Positions 19,908 through 29,375 of a stretch of DNA of 64,000 nucleotides are shown here, in pieces. A program made the position numbers and the translations under genes. Origin of the DNA: Photorhabdus noenieputensis (lineage in GTDB: Bacteria > Pseudomonadota > Gammaproteobacteria > Enterobacterales > Enterobacteriaceae); the NCBI RefSeq assembly GCF_018448935.1, contig NZ_RCWC01000002.1:233740-297739 (forward strand), in the 5' to 3' direction. How positions within the stretch are numbered: the stretch's first letter is position 1; each line of letters starts with the position of its first letter. The notes under the pieces are model-generated. The model ran no database searches. It saw only the letters and a list, made by a program, of their open reading frames with translations, and had not been told where the DNA came from.

Positions 19908-20565
19908 TGTTTCCTTATCAATTACAGACATGGTTGATAAATTGAAATCATCTTCTTATACTGATGAAAAAGGAAAAGGTTTTATTTTTAATAAGGTTCG
20001 ACATAATGAATTGGTTGGTAGATTTGTTGAAAAATTAACATTCGAAGAAGTTATTCCATCATTGTATGGAGAGGCAACAACTTTTGAACGAGTTGAATAC
20101 AGAATTGTAGAATTCTATATTAATGAAAATACTCTTCCTGTGATTGCTATAATTAATCCACCAAGAACTTTAAAACCATTTGCACTAAATTTAGTGAAAA
20201 TTTTAGGTTTAGGGGTGAGTTTGGATGAGATTAATATTGAACCTATGGTTTGGGTTGAATCAATATCAAAGTTAACGCCTCTAGAGTTAACTCAAATCGA
20301 ATTATCTCAAATAAAGATTAATGAATGCGCATTAGCTAAAATGCAGGTCTCAAGCAGTAAAGACTTACGTTCATATTATGAAAAGACATTTTCAGACAAA
20401 AGTACATCAAGAGTAGATAAAGTTCACCTTTTTATGATAAGTCCTAATTATCCTGGGAAAGTAAAAATATCTCGAACAGGATTAGTGGTGATAGACACTA
20501 AACACGAAAAGGATATGACAGATTTACTTTTTAGATCATTATTAGAAACATATGTGAAAATATAG
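19879..20565 (+). CDS. third gene of the three-gene island module, unknown function
   Basis: A 228-residue protein beginning MKKIKWMLLNVSLSITDMVD. GGAGG sits 8 bp before the ATG and supports this start, which overlaps the end of the preceding frame by 29 bp. It has no membrane segment and no motif I recognise. Features include PPRTLKPFALNLVKILGLG in the middle and an acidic/basic mixed C-terminus. The overlap chain with the two upstream genes indicates one transcript and joint function. Confidence 0.6.
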   Translation: MKKIKWMLLNVSLSITDMVDKLKSSSYTDEKGKGFIFNKVRHNELVGRFVEKLTFEEVIPSLYGEATTFERVEYRIVEFYINENTLPVIAIINPPRTLKPFALNLVKILGLGVSLDEINIEPMVWVESISKLTPLELTQIELSQIKINECALAKMQVSSSKDLRSYYEKTFSDKSTSRVDKVHLFMISPNYPGKVKISRTGLVVIDTKHEKDMTDLLFRSLLETYVKI

Positions 20566-20783
20566 ATAATTTCTTTAGGCAACATTAGCGGCACCTTAAT
20601 TGGTAGCCGTTAATGGGATAATCCTAAAAGGGTCGTTAGCTATTGTAAACTTTTCCCTTTATCAGGTAGTTGCCTTTCCTGCAAACAACACTGATAGAAT
20701 AAATTTATGATTCTTATTTTAAATAAGATCAACATTAGTTATATCAAATCAACAATAAAAAATAAGGAGTTTACTGCCATATA

Positions 20784-20789
20784 TAATTA
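20784..20789. repeat. target-site duplication, left (TAATTA)
   Basis: The hexamer TAATTA abuts the left inverted repeat and recurs at 21780-21785 next to the right one. It is self-complementary, so some coincidence is possible. Confidence 0.6.
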
Positions 20790-21779
20790 ACCCGAATTCT
20801 GCTTAAGCCATCATTGAAAAATCTTCTTCTGAGTAGAAAACTTTCAGTGATAGTTTCTTCAATTTAAGGCAGTAAGCAATCAATCCACCTAAAACGCACA
20901 ACATAAAACCTTTTATACTTCGGTGGCGGGAATGCTCTATTTGAGAAATAGTTTTTAATTGCCCATTAATCGTTTCAATGATAAAACGCTTTGATAACAT
21001 TATCTTATCCCACTCAGCTTGCAGGTGAGCTTTCATATTTCGGCGCTTTTGGGTGATGAAAGTGAGCCCCGCTTTGGCTAAGTCGTCAGCCAATTCCTGA
21101 CTGAGATAACCTTTATCGCCGTACAGAGAACCCGTTAATTCTGTTGTTAATTCGCGAACAGGCTCCCGATCATCTACATTACCGGCAGTGACTTTAAGCG
21201 CCAAAATTTCCCCCTGATGATTGACAACCAGGTGTAATTTGAAACCGTAAAACCACCCCATTGAATTTTTTCCGCGCCTGGCTATCCCGGCAAAGACCTT
21301 ATGCCGAGGAATGCGAATGTTATGGCAGACACTCAAACGGGTGGAATTAATAAAAGCAATGCCTGTGGGTTTTCCTTTTAATTGCGTCAGATAGCTGCAT
21401 AGTGGCACCAAAACGGAAGGGGCCACACTGACAAAACGGGGATAGCTGAGTAAGGTGGGAAAATCGTTATGGTGATATTTCCAAATATGTTCTCAATAAA
21501 AATGTTTAAAATCCCGGTAATGCGACCGATGAAAAAGGATCAAAATGGCCATGATTTCACTGGGAGACATGTGACCTTGTCGGCGACGTAAACGATGCCC
21601 GCTATCGAGACAAAATTGTTCCCATTGAGGGATGAAAAAACGGCAAAAATCATCGACATCACAGAAAATTTCAACTAAGTTGTCCATAGCTTGTTCCCCC
21701 TCGGAGCTGGTTTTGAGTCTGCACCAAAACTTTGCTCCTGGAACAGGCTTCTCGTCAATTTCTTATCCAGAATTCGGGT
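20790..21779 (-). mobile_element. IS982-family insertion sequence (990 bp)
   Basis: Terminal inverted repeats ACCCGAATTCTG..TAAG match at 16 of 18 positions (20790-20807 and 21762-21779). They enclose one transposase frame on the minus strand and are flanked by TAATTA duplications. The transposase carries a premature stop, so this copy is probably not autonomous. It separates the three-gene module from the decayed integrase. Confidence 0.85.
20803..21687 (-). pseudogene. IS982-type transposase interrupted by an in-frame TGA
   Basis: The N-terminal part (MDNLVEIFCDVDDFCRFFIP to FKHFY) stops at TGA 21493-21495. The same frame then continues with EHIWKYHHNDFPTLLSYPRF and on to the C-terminal part with catalytic-domain signatures: INSTRLSVCHN, GWFYGFKLHLVVNHQG, LYGDKGYLS and an RFIIETINGQLK block. 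No base is lost or gained, so a single nonsense change (a Leu TTA would fit) inactivated it. DDE chemistry is known for the family. The stop codon lies inside the left inverted repeat. Confidence 0.85.
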
Positions 21780-21786
21780 TAATTAT

Positions 21787-22010
21787 GCTTTTAACAGACA
21801 TGGAAGCTTGTGAGGCAAAGTCCCGTGAAAAAGAATACAAACTTACTGATGTATAAGGTTTGTATCTTCTCATCAAACCCAGTTGTTCGAAATGGTGGTA
21901 TCTGAAATATCGGTTTGCAGGTAGGGAAAGCTAGGGAGCAACGCGATAGTATTAAGATAATGATCCGTAATGGCATCAATCTCAGTAAAAAAAGAAGTAG
22001 AAAAACAAGA
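21787..22010 (+). pseudogene. decayed tyrosine integrase, N-terminal remnant
   Basis: The frame begins near MLLTDMEACEAKSREKEYKL and, after a stop at KLTDV, continues as GLYLLIKPSCSKWWYLKYRF then AGRES, the arm-binding domain hallmark of P4-type integrases. After a stop and frame change, AREQRDSIKIMIRNGINLSK is recognisable as the helix that follows in intact members. The intervening ALGVYP segment and the entire catalytic part are gone. It has the same strand as the intact integrase at 16.4 kb but is clearly a different family member. Confidence 0.7.
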
Positions 22011-22015
22011 AAATG

Positions 22016-22396
22016 TCAGACTGGGGCTGAATTATTAGCCCCTTAATAACCCCAAGTATTATTTGATATTGGCAAAGGTGCACAGCAATTTAGCTGCACA
22101 CTAATACAGTGCCAGGCGCAACGCCTCTTTCTCCGCTAGCTATAAAGCACTAAGTCAAAGCTCGGTTTGTGCTGGTGAATAACCAGAGGATCGCAATTTT
22201 AGCTATTTGACATATAGTGAAGTTATCAGGTAAGGCATTTCTGAAGCTACCCTTAAGCTTGGTGTGAATCATATTCCTTACCCAACCGCTCATACATGCT
22301 CATAACAGATTCCATCCAACTGTAATCTATTCAGCAAGTAAACCGTCGTTACCTCTTGAACATTGGTTTTTTTGTCATAGTCACAACAACAATCAT
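22016..22396. other. intergenic region between decayed integrase and dprA-like gene
   Basis: It holds an inverted repeat GTGCA...TGCAC near 22078-22102 and a possible 20-residue minus-strand frame (22253-22315) that I do not believe. No clear gene is seen. Confidence 0.4.
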
Positions 22397-23797
22397 TTAA
22401 ACAACTTTTTGATTTTTCTTTTCTATTTGATAACGAACAGGACGACCGAGTTTTTTCACTTGTCCCTCATCAATAGCTCGTTTTAACCATTCCTTCAATT
22501 GAGATTTATGCAGACCAGTGTTCTCGATAAGGGTATCAAGTGTAATAGGGCTTACTGTCAATCGATGGAGCTCAGTAATAAACAATTGATAAAAATCCAC
22601 AGCCTGCATTACAGTTTTTTCTGCTTCTGCTTCTGCTTCTGCTTCTGCTTCTGCTTCTGCTTCTGCTTCTGCTTCTGCTTCTGCTTCTGCTTCTGCTTCG
22701 TGATCGATTGAACCCTGGATTTCATCTTGTTCGATTGAATGAGTAGCAATTGTTCGATTTTCTGCTACCTCTAGATCAAATTCCGATGCAGGTTTCGCAA
22801 ATAATTCTGACTGTGCTGGCATGAAAAATAGATCAACCTGTTCAGCTTCTTTCTGCGAAGCAGTAGAGTTTTCTACGGAGAACAAATCAGAAACCTTAAG
22901 GTTGTGAACATCTGCCTCACACCAATGCCCCCCCTTCGCAACTAAATCAGTATTTGCCGCGCTACTGTCATTCGTTGGTTTTACCCATAATGGCACCCAG
23001 CACTTTTTCAGGTTTTCTTCTGCCCCGCTTAGTGTGCCGCCTTTTTTCCCCGAGTGAATTACCAGCGAGCTGTCTGCCAAGCAATAGATATATTTGTTTC
23101 GGGCCATAGCGTTTCCAGTGCTGAAGCCAGCCTCGGGGTAAAAGGGCGAAATCAGCATTACGCTGCCATTCATCAAACCTTTGCGCCATTTTGCGCTGGT
23201 AGCGGCTTTCAGTAGGCTATCTGCCAGTACCCCAATAACGTTGCCACCACCAAGCATTGCTCCCACCATAGCCGTCTCATCCACACCGCGGGCACCACCG
23301 GATACAATCGCAATGCCCTCTGATGCCGCTCTTGAACCGACCAGCTCGGTATAAGACAAGTCCGCATTGTTGGCCTCACGTGAGCCAATAACCGCTAAAC
23401 CACCAACATTCAGTAAGGCTTTATTACCGCAACCAAATAGCACAGGCGGTGAGTCGGTTTTCAATTGCTGTTTTAAGCGCTTGGGATATTCAGGGTCAGA
23501 GCGGGTAACTACCCAAAGACCTGCTCGATACCATTTTTCAACGGCCAATGCCAGGCTGTGACCACGATTCAGTAACTGTATAATTCGTTCTGTGCTGATG
23601 CGAGAATCCTGCCAGTTGCTTAATATTGATTTAGGCTCAGATACCAACAAATCTGCTGGTGTTGTGGATTTTTCTTTCAGCCATAACGCAAACCTACCCC
23701 ATTCAGCATTAGTGAGGGGTTTGATATCATCACTGCTCGCCTTGGAAAAATAACTAGTGAGCAATAATGTGGCTTGTGCTGTTGGCGATAAATTCAT
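22397..23797 (-). CDS. DprA-like protein with Glu-Ala repeat linker and winged-helix C-terminus
   Basis: 466 residues. The Rossmann core of the DprA/Smf family spans about 90-310: AVIGSREANN (137), IVSGGARGVDETAM (164), GFSTGNAMARNKYI (224) and IHSGKKGGTLSGAEENL (247). DprA binds single-stranded DNA and loads RecA in transformation. This is not the housekeeping copy, since it is longer and lies in an island. A (Glu-Ala)n stretch at about 367-393 comes from a 13-unit hexanucleotide repeat. A winged-helix-like domain (TLDTLIENTGLHKSQLKEWL) ends the protein. The ATG overlaps the stop of the RecQ-like gene (ATGA), so the two are coupled. Role in defence is inferred. Confidence 0.82.
   Translation of the reverse strand: MNLSPTAQATLLLTSYFSKASSDDIKPLTNAEWGRFALWLKEKSTTPADLLVSEPKSILSNWQDSRISTERIIQLLNRGHSLALAVEKWYRAGLWVVTRSDPEYPKRLKQQLKTDSPPVLFGCGNKALLNVGGLAVIGSREANNADLSYTELVGSRAASEGIAIVSGGARGVDETAMVGAMLGGGNVIGVLADSLLKAATSAKWRKGLMNGSVMLISPFYPEAGFSTGNAMARNKYIYCLADSSLVIHSGKKGGTLSGAEENLKKCWVPLWVKPTNDSSAANTDLVAKGGHWCEADVHNLKVSDLFSVENSTASQKEAEQVDLFFMPAQSELFAKPASEFDLEVAENRTIATHSIEQDEIQGSIDHEAEAEAEAEAEAEAEAEAEAEAEAEAEKTVMQAVDFYQLFITELHRLTVSPITLDTLIENTGLHKSQLKEWLKRAIDEGQVKKLGRPVRYQIEKKNQKVV
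22621..22698. repeat. hexanucleotide microsatellite (CTGCTT)13
   Basis: Thirteen perfect CTGCTT units inside the dprA-like gene encode alternating Glu-Ala. Because the unit is six bases, slippage would lengthen or shorten the linker without breaking the frame. Confidence 0.95.
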
Positions 23798-25896
23798 GAG
23801 TCTTTCACCGAAGAAGAGGCAAGTGCTGCGGGATACACAATACCACTACCCGCTTGCTGTAACAAAGCTGCAATAACGGTAAGAGTCCAACCAGAGTCAA
23901 CGATGTCGTCGATAAGGAGTACTGGTTGATTTTGTACAATTTGTATTATCTCAAAAACACCGTCAAGGTTGTGGCATTGATGAAAACTATTTTGCTGTTC
24001 CTTTTGGGGCTGGTTATCTTGAACTTTTGCTACCGCATCAACAAATGTCAGGTTCAACCTTTGTGCTAGCCGACGTGCAAATGCAGGGACTAAATGCGGA
24101 TGTCTTAAGGAAGGAACACAACATACCCAAGTTGGACTAGGATGAGGCTGCCAACGCTGTGAGATCATTTCAGCCATAGCATCAACTAGTTCATCAGAAA
24201 AATAACCCGAATGTTTATTTTCAATAACAATTTTCCCCCAACCAGCATCTCCCCATCGAGAGAGAACCCTACCTGGCTGAGCAACTAAGCAACCTAACTG
24301 CCGTGGAAAACAATATGTAGGAAAGGCTCGATTAGAAGTTGCTACCTGTTTTCTTGGTTGGATGAGCATTTCGGCATGTTTAAGAAAAGTGCCTGCCTGA
24401 TGAACTAACACTGGATCAATAGTCTGATTAACAATAGGCTGGCCGATGCATGACGAGCATTTGCCACAAGGTGTAGGGTCGTGATCATCCAGTACACGGC
24501 GCAAGAAAGTCATCTTACATCCGGTATCTGACAGATAAGCCTGTACTTCAGCCCACTCTTGCTTACGCTGGTTGGTGAGGTGAGCGATACGGGTGCGATC
24601 CATCGCATAAGGCACGGGTATTCTGCGCCATAAGTTTCCGACTTTAATCACAGGAGCGGTGTTCTCTGTACTTAGCAGTTTTAATACCTTTTCAATCTGG
24701 CCATAGCGTAGATTGGTTTGCTCTTCAATGCTACGAAGCGATAAACCATCACTATTAGCTAGTACTTGCAAAATTTCGTTTACCTGAGTTTCTGATGGGA
24801 ATGCCGAATTCCTGAAAAACTCATGAATATCTTGATCTTCTATACCAGATATCAACACACCAATAGCGTTGTCGATACCACGCCCTGCGCGGCCGACCTG
24901 CTGGTAGTAAGCCACGATAGAACCTGGTGCTTGATAGTGAATCACAAAGCTTAAATCCGGCTTGTCGTACCCCATACCCAATGCAGTAGTTGCCACCAGC
25001 ACCTTAAGTTGATTGGTTAGCAATAACTCTTCAAGATATTGTCGGTAATCGTTACTGTTTTCAAAACCATCAGCCGCAATACTGCTATGGTAGGCTCTGG
25101 CATTTATGCCATTGACGTTCAACCAATTTGCTACCTGTTCGGCATCACGCACTGTTAAGGTGTACACAATGCCAGTACCATGCAAGGTGGGAATCACTTG
25201 CGCCAACCAAGCTAGGCGAGAGGATTGATCAGGTAGAACCATCGCTTGTAGCGAGAGGCTTTCACGGATCAGTGGACCACGCTGGATCTGGATATTACCC
25301 AGTTGTGTTTGGATATCAGCCACCACGCGGTTATTGGCAGTGGCCGTTGTGCCTAATACCGGTGTATTAGGTGGCAACTGGCGCAAAATATTTACTATAC
25401 GCCGATAGTCTGGGCGGAAGTCATGGCCCCAGTCGGAAATGCAGTGGGCTTCGTCGATCACCATCAGAGCAATACGGTCAGCAATAGGATGAAGCACGGT
25501 TTCAATGAAGTTATCGTTGGCGAGCCGCTCAGGAGAAATCAGCAGGCAATCTATTTGATTATTTATAATCCTTTGTGTCACCGTCTGCCAGTCCGCTGTA
25601 TTGGTGGAATTCATAGTCTCGGCTACGATGTGCAGGCGCTGGGCGGACTCAATCTGGTTACGCATCAGGGCCAGCAAAGGAGAAACAATAATCGTCGGCC
25701 CCATGCCGCGATCACGGAAAATTTTGGTGCTGATAAAGTAAACTGAGCTTTTACCCCAGCCAGTACGCTGTACTACCAACAGTTTCTGCCGTTGGTTAAC
25801 CAAAGCATCAATAGCCTCCCACTGACCATCGCGAAACTCAGCATTTGGATTGGCTAGCGCAGTTTGTAGTAGTTGTTGGGCCTGAGCTCGATTCAT
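23794..25896 (-). CDS. RecQ-family helicase fused to a phosphoribosyltransferase domain
   Basis: 700 residues from an ATG with AAGGAG upstream (a TTG 21 bp earlier is less likely). RecQ motifs in order: FRDGQWEAI (motif 0, about 21), TGWGKS (Walker A, 46), DEAHCISDWGHDFRPDY (148), GTTATAN (about 188) and YYQQVGRAGRG (motif VI, about 335). A four-Cys zinc site follows (TGCKM...CGKCSSC, 455-480). The C-terminal about 180 residues form a PRTase-like domain, with VLLIDDIVDSGWTL matching the PRPP loop of ComFC-type and orotate PRTases. The HRDC domain of housekeeping RecQ is absent. It is the middle gene of a helicase-RecQ/PRTase-DprA set. Confidence 0.85.
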   Translation of the reverse strand: MNRAQAQQLLQTALANPNAEFRDGQWEAIDALVNQRQKLLVVQRTGWGKSSVYFISTKIFRDRGMGPTIIVSPLLALMRNQIESAQRLHIVAETMNSTNTADWQTVTQRIINNQIDCLLISPERLANDNFIETVLHPIADRIALMVIDEAHCISDWGHDFRPDYRRIVNILRQLPPNTPVLGTTATANNRVVADIQTQLGNIQIQRGPLIRESLSLQAMVLPDQSSRLAWLAQVIPTLHGTGIVYTLTVRDAEQVANWLNVNGINARAYHSSIAADGFENSNDYRQYLEELLLTNQLKVLVATTALGMGYDKPDLSFVIHYQAPGSIVAYYQQVGRAGRGIDNAIGVLISGIEDQDIHEFFRNSAFPSETQVNEILQVLANSDGLSLRSIEEQTNLRYGQIEKVLKLLSTENTAPVIKVGNLWRRIPVPYAMDRTRIAHLTNQRKQEWAEVQAYLSDTGCKMTFLRRVLDDHDPTPCGKCSSCIGQPIVNQTIDPVLVHQAGTFLKHAEMLIQPRKQVATSNRAFPTYCFPRQLGCLVAQPGRVLSRWGDAGWGKIVIENKHSGYFSDELVDAMAEMISQRWQPHPSPTWVCCVPSLRHPHLVPAFARRLAQRLNLTFVDAVAKVQDNQPQKEQQNSFHQCHNLDGVFEIIQIVQNQPVLLIDDIVDSGWTLTVIAALLQQAGSGIVYPAALASSSVKDS

Positions 25897-26063
25897 TATC
25901 ACTCCTTGTTTATACAATTAGCTCGCCATTCATTGGCTTAGATAACCCTAATCACCTTCAGGTTCATGTTACGAATAATGCAATCTATGAGGCAGTATTA
26001 CCTAACGGCATAAGGACTGTTTACTCATTTCGTTACTCGTTTTTTGATAATTCCACCTTGGGG

Positions 26064-29000
26064 TTATTGTAAATGATGATATGTCCCCACTGGCAACTCC
26101 TTGGCTACATCACGAAACCAAGGCAAACCATGCCATACCGCTGGATCGCCAATTATGAAAATGTGTTTTTTTGCTCGGGTGAGCGCAACGTTTAACAAAT
26201 TAGGCTTGCTGGCAGCCCATTTTGCGCCGCCATCATTATTTTCGTCGCAGCCTAGGACAAAAATGACAATATCGTTTTCTTTGCCCTGAAAAGTATGCAC
26301 TGTACCAATACAATTTTTTTGCCATACGTTGAGTTCTTTTCGTGTCATCAATGGCATAGATTGCCGCCAGGTAGCCAGATCACGCTTTCCTAATAATTCA
26401 CACAATGCTGACTTAACTGCTTTGAACGGTGTAATAACATAAATCGAATGAAGAGAAACATTTGCAACAAGCAGTTGGTCCAATAACTTGAGCAAATCTT
26501 TACCGTGGCTGTCACGATATTGTTTTTCACCTGTCCCTCCAACCGATGCCAGCCAATGGTTTTCCAGAATGTTGTTCACAGGTTGGCAGCGAATCTTGTC
26601 AGCATCAAGCCCATGAATCATGCGGCCATTGTAGGCCATCTTATTAGCCAAACTGAACATTGGTTCAATACAACGACGGTGTACCCACAATGGAATACCT
26701 AGCCAGATCAGGTTGTTCATGACTTCTAATTCACATCCCCAATGATTGACGCGATCAGCAACCTGCTGCACTGAAAGTAATCCCGGATTCCAGTCTTTAG
26801 CCTTTTCATTCAGAGCATCTAGGCAAAGACGTTCAACCAACGGCGGAGGGGTCGTAAATACCGGTTCAATCTGCAAAGGGTCTCCAACAACCAGTACCCG
26901 TTTTGCACGCCAGAGTCCCCCGACAGCTTGTTGTGGAGGTGCCTGGCCGGCTTCATCGATCATTAACCAGCCAAGTTCTTCGCTTCCCACTCCGTGGAAC
27001 ATGCGTCCCATAGATGCGAAAGTTGTGGATAATACGGGCACAAACATAAACAGCGTTTGCCACCAGCGTATAGGCGTGATTTTGGAATGAGGTTGTGCTA
27101 AAAAAGCCGTGAGATTAAATATGAAGTCTCTAAAACGAGATACTCCTAGTGCTTCATAAAGCCAAGCCTGATGAAGTTCCATCGCTGTGATAAATAATGC
27201 GGAACGTTGACGATTTATCTGTGCGTTCTGCCAAAGGGCCGTTCGTTGTAATGTTGCATCAGTGATAGGTTGGTTGATATCTGGCAATGTGATATCGGAA
27301 AACTGCTGCTTCAAAGTTTGTAGAGAACGATGGTCATTCTCCCGTTGTTGGATAATTTTTTCGATATCCTGTTGTAAGGTTCGCTTTTTTTCAGCTATGT
27401 CATTAATTAACTTGCGTTGTTCCGCAACACGCTGGGCTTGTTCGGCTTGCAATCTCATCAGTCTTAATACTTCGTGTTGTGCACACTGCAACGTTTCTTT
27501 ATACACATGCACTCGCTTGCGATTCATCAGACGCATTAGCCATCCTGGTGCATCACTTTCGATAATTTTTTGTTGCTGTTCCGCATGTTGGAGCTGTTTT
27601 CCTAATACATCCTGTTCTGTTTTCACCTGTTCCAGCCTGTTAAGCTGTGTTTCGTACAGTCCTTCTGTTTGCTTCAACTTCAGTGATAACGTGTCGAATG
27701 AATCGTTATGCTGTTTTTCTATCAGATGCACAAACATTTCTAGTTGCTGTTGAAGTTTTTTTGTCTTTTCCAGGCATACGAGGAAACGTTTTTTAGCGGT
27801 GGCGAAAGAGATGGGGTTGTGATAATGCCTCCAGCGCCAAAGACTGAGAAAGTTCTCTTCAGCGGGACGAGAGGCTTCAGTTGGGGTGTCACGTAAAAAA
27901 TGTTCATCAAAAAATAAGCGATCAGAAAATTTAGTCCGGTTTGGTTTGTTGCCCAAAGCAGCGGAAATGATCCCCCAGCATTGTTTCTCTTCCTTCAATG
28001 GACGATAGAGGTGATAGGTTCTAACTTTTCCCTGACTATTTTTATTTTTTTTATGTTCGCGCTTTGGGCGGTTCTCGGCAGCTATCTGGTTTGCGGTTGG
28101 TGCTAAATAGTCAAGCGATTGGAATTCTTCAGACAATGATTTCTTTTGCGGCAATTCTTTTGATATGTTTTCTGCTGCGGCGTTGTTGGATGACGCAATG
28201 ACCATTTCGAAACCAGTGAGCGCATTCACAATAAAACCGGAATTGTCCAGCGTGTCATCAACTTTTTGATAACGCGTAAGTATCTTCGCTCGTTCAACAA
28301 TGTTATGTGCTATTAGATCGCGCAGAAGCGTCGTTTTTCCAGTTCCCGGAGGGCCGTTGACGGAAAGCAGCCCACCGTCAGCGAGCTCTTCTATCGCCGT
28401 ATTAATAGCAAATTGCTGCATTAGCGACATGGCATGTTTGGGATCGGAAGGCCAGCGTCCATGAGGCATCTTCGCTGGATGGAGTTTACTGATGATGGAG
28501 GCAAGCCCGTCTTGTGAATAAAGGTCTGGATTCCTGGGGACACTATGATGAGAAAGATATGCTCTGAGAGCTTTGCATCTATCTCCTCGTTTTAGGGCCG
28601 TAATAGCGTATTCAATGTCCTCAAAGAAAAAACTATTTAAAATAGGAAGTGCAAAGGTTTTATCATTAGCGCTGACTTCTTCTTCAATTTCATCGCTATT
28701 TTCTTGTGATGCTTCTGTATCGTCGCCTTTTCCCTCCATCCAGTCTATTTGTAAAGCATATTGCCATTGGGGTTCAAAATCTGCCCAATTCACCAGATGT
28801 GTCGTCAACAGTGTTAAAATATCATTTGCTTTTAAAATACCGGGGCCATTTTCTCGTATTGGCTTCAGAGAGACGCTAAAGTTGCCGAGGGTATTTTTAA
28901 GATGCTCGCAACTGGCTGAAAATACCTTCGTATTAAGCTGCTCAAAACGTTCATCACGCAGGTGCCCTAAAGCCCAGGGAAGAGAACTCACTGAAAATTT

Positions 29001-29375
29001 ATCCAGAGCAGGGTTTCCTTCCGCGCCTAGTGGAATTTTGGCAAAGCAGGTTGTTCCTTCTTTATCCAGCCGTTGCTCAAATTCTTCTGCATAATACCCT
29101 TCATCTGGACCAAACACCGCTTGGCTGATCGCGTTAGCGATAGCTTTATCAAACAAACCGACGTACAAGCTGTATAAGACTTTTTGATCGGGAATATCAT
29201 GTTGTTGACGGAGTTCTGATGAAAGCCAGGGGAGTGCCTTATCTCCTAGTTGATAGAGTGTTTTAAGCGGAATTAGTAAACTTTTATCTTTTTTTTCAAG
29301 TGCATAAGGTTGGAAGAATTCTATACGTTGCCAGGTACGGAGAATATCATTCGAAAGGGAAGTTGCGGCCATCAT
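26064..29375 (-). CDS. large UPF1/DNA2-like SF1 helicase
   Basis: 1103 residues. About 330 N-terminal residues have no recognised domain (an acidic stretch near 215-240). The helicase core starts with Walker A GPPGTGKTTL (341-350). A long coiled coil rich in Gln/Glu/Lys (about 545-690) is inserted before Walker B MIDEAGQAPPQQ, VVGDPLQIEPV, TVHTFQGKENDIVIF and NVALTRAKKHIFIIGD. This split-core arrangement is known in Dna2/UPF1-like ATPases (AAA_11/AAA_12). It is the first gene of the set; the RecQ/PRTase gene follows after 167 bp on the same strand. Role in the module, probably nucleic-acid unwinding or sensing, is inferred. Confidence 0.85.
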   Translation of the reverse strand: MMAATSLSNDILRTWQRIEFFQPYALEKKDKSLLIPLKTLYQLGDKALPWLSSELRQQHDIPDQKVLYSLYVGLFDKAIANAISQAVFGPDEGYYAEEFEQRLDKEGTTCFAKIPLGAEGNPALDKFSVSSLPWALGHLRDERFEQLNTKVFSASCEHLKNTLGNFSVSLKPIRENGPGILKANDILTLLTTHLVNWADFEPQWQYALQIDWMEGKGDDTEASQENSDEIEEEVSANDKTFALPILNSFFFEDIEYAITALKRGDRCKALRAYLSHHSVPRNPDLYSQDGLASIISKLHPAKMPHGRWPSDPKHAMSLMQQFAINTAIEELADGGLLSVNGPPGTGKTTLLRDLIAHNIVERAKILTRYQKVDDTLDNSGFIVNALTGFEMVIASSNNAAAENISKELPQKKSLSEEFQSLDYLAPTANQIAAENRPKREHKKNKNSQGKVRTYHLYRPLKEEKQCWGIISAALGNKPNRTKFSDRLFFDEHFLRDTPTEASRPAEENFLSLWRWRHYHNPISFATAKKRFLVCLEKTKKLQQQLEMFVHLIEKQHNDSFDTLSLKLKQTEGLYETQLNRLEQVKTEQDVLGKQLQHAEQQQKIIESDAPGWLMRLMNRKRVHVYKETLQCAQHEVLRLMRLQAEQAQRVAEQRKLINDIAEKKRTLQQDIEKIIQQRENDHRSLQTLKQQFSDITLPDINQPITDATLQRTALWQNAQINRQRSALFITAMELHQAWLYEALGVSRFRDFIFNLTAFLAQPHSKITPIRWWQTLFMFVPVLSTTFASMGRMFHGVGSEELGWLMIDEAGQAPPQQAVGGLWRAKRVLVVGDPLQIEPVFTTPPPLVERLCLDALNEKAKDWNPGLLSVQQVADRVNHWGCELEVMNNLIWLGIPLWVHRRCIEPMFSLANKMAYNGRMIHGLDADKIRCQPVNNILENHWLASVGGTGEKQYRDSHGKDLLKLLDQLLVANVSLHSIYVITPFKAVKSALCELLGKRDLATWRQSMPLMTRKELNVWQKNCIGTVHTFQGKENDIVIFVLGCDENNDGGAKWAASKPNLLNVALTRAKKHIFIIGDPAVWHGLPWFRDVAKELPVGTYHHLQ

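Noticed and set aside
20588-20594. CGGCACC as a possible partial att site before the decayed integrase
   Set aside because: Only seven bases match the tRNA-Leu 3' end, too short to distinguish from chance.
22253-22315. 20-residue minus-strand ORF (MESVMSMYERLGKEYDSHQA)
   Set aside because: No convincing ribosome-binding site and very short; it may be a relic of an older gene or chance in a decayed stretch.
22499-22711. Plus-strand ORF with Phe-Cys repeats opposite the dprA-like gene
   Set aside because: It is the antisense reading of the hexanucleotide repeat; no ribosome-binding site and no independent support.
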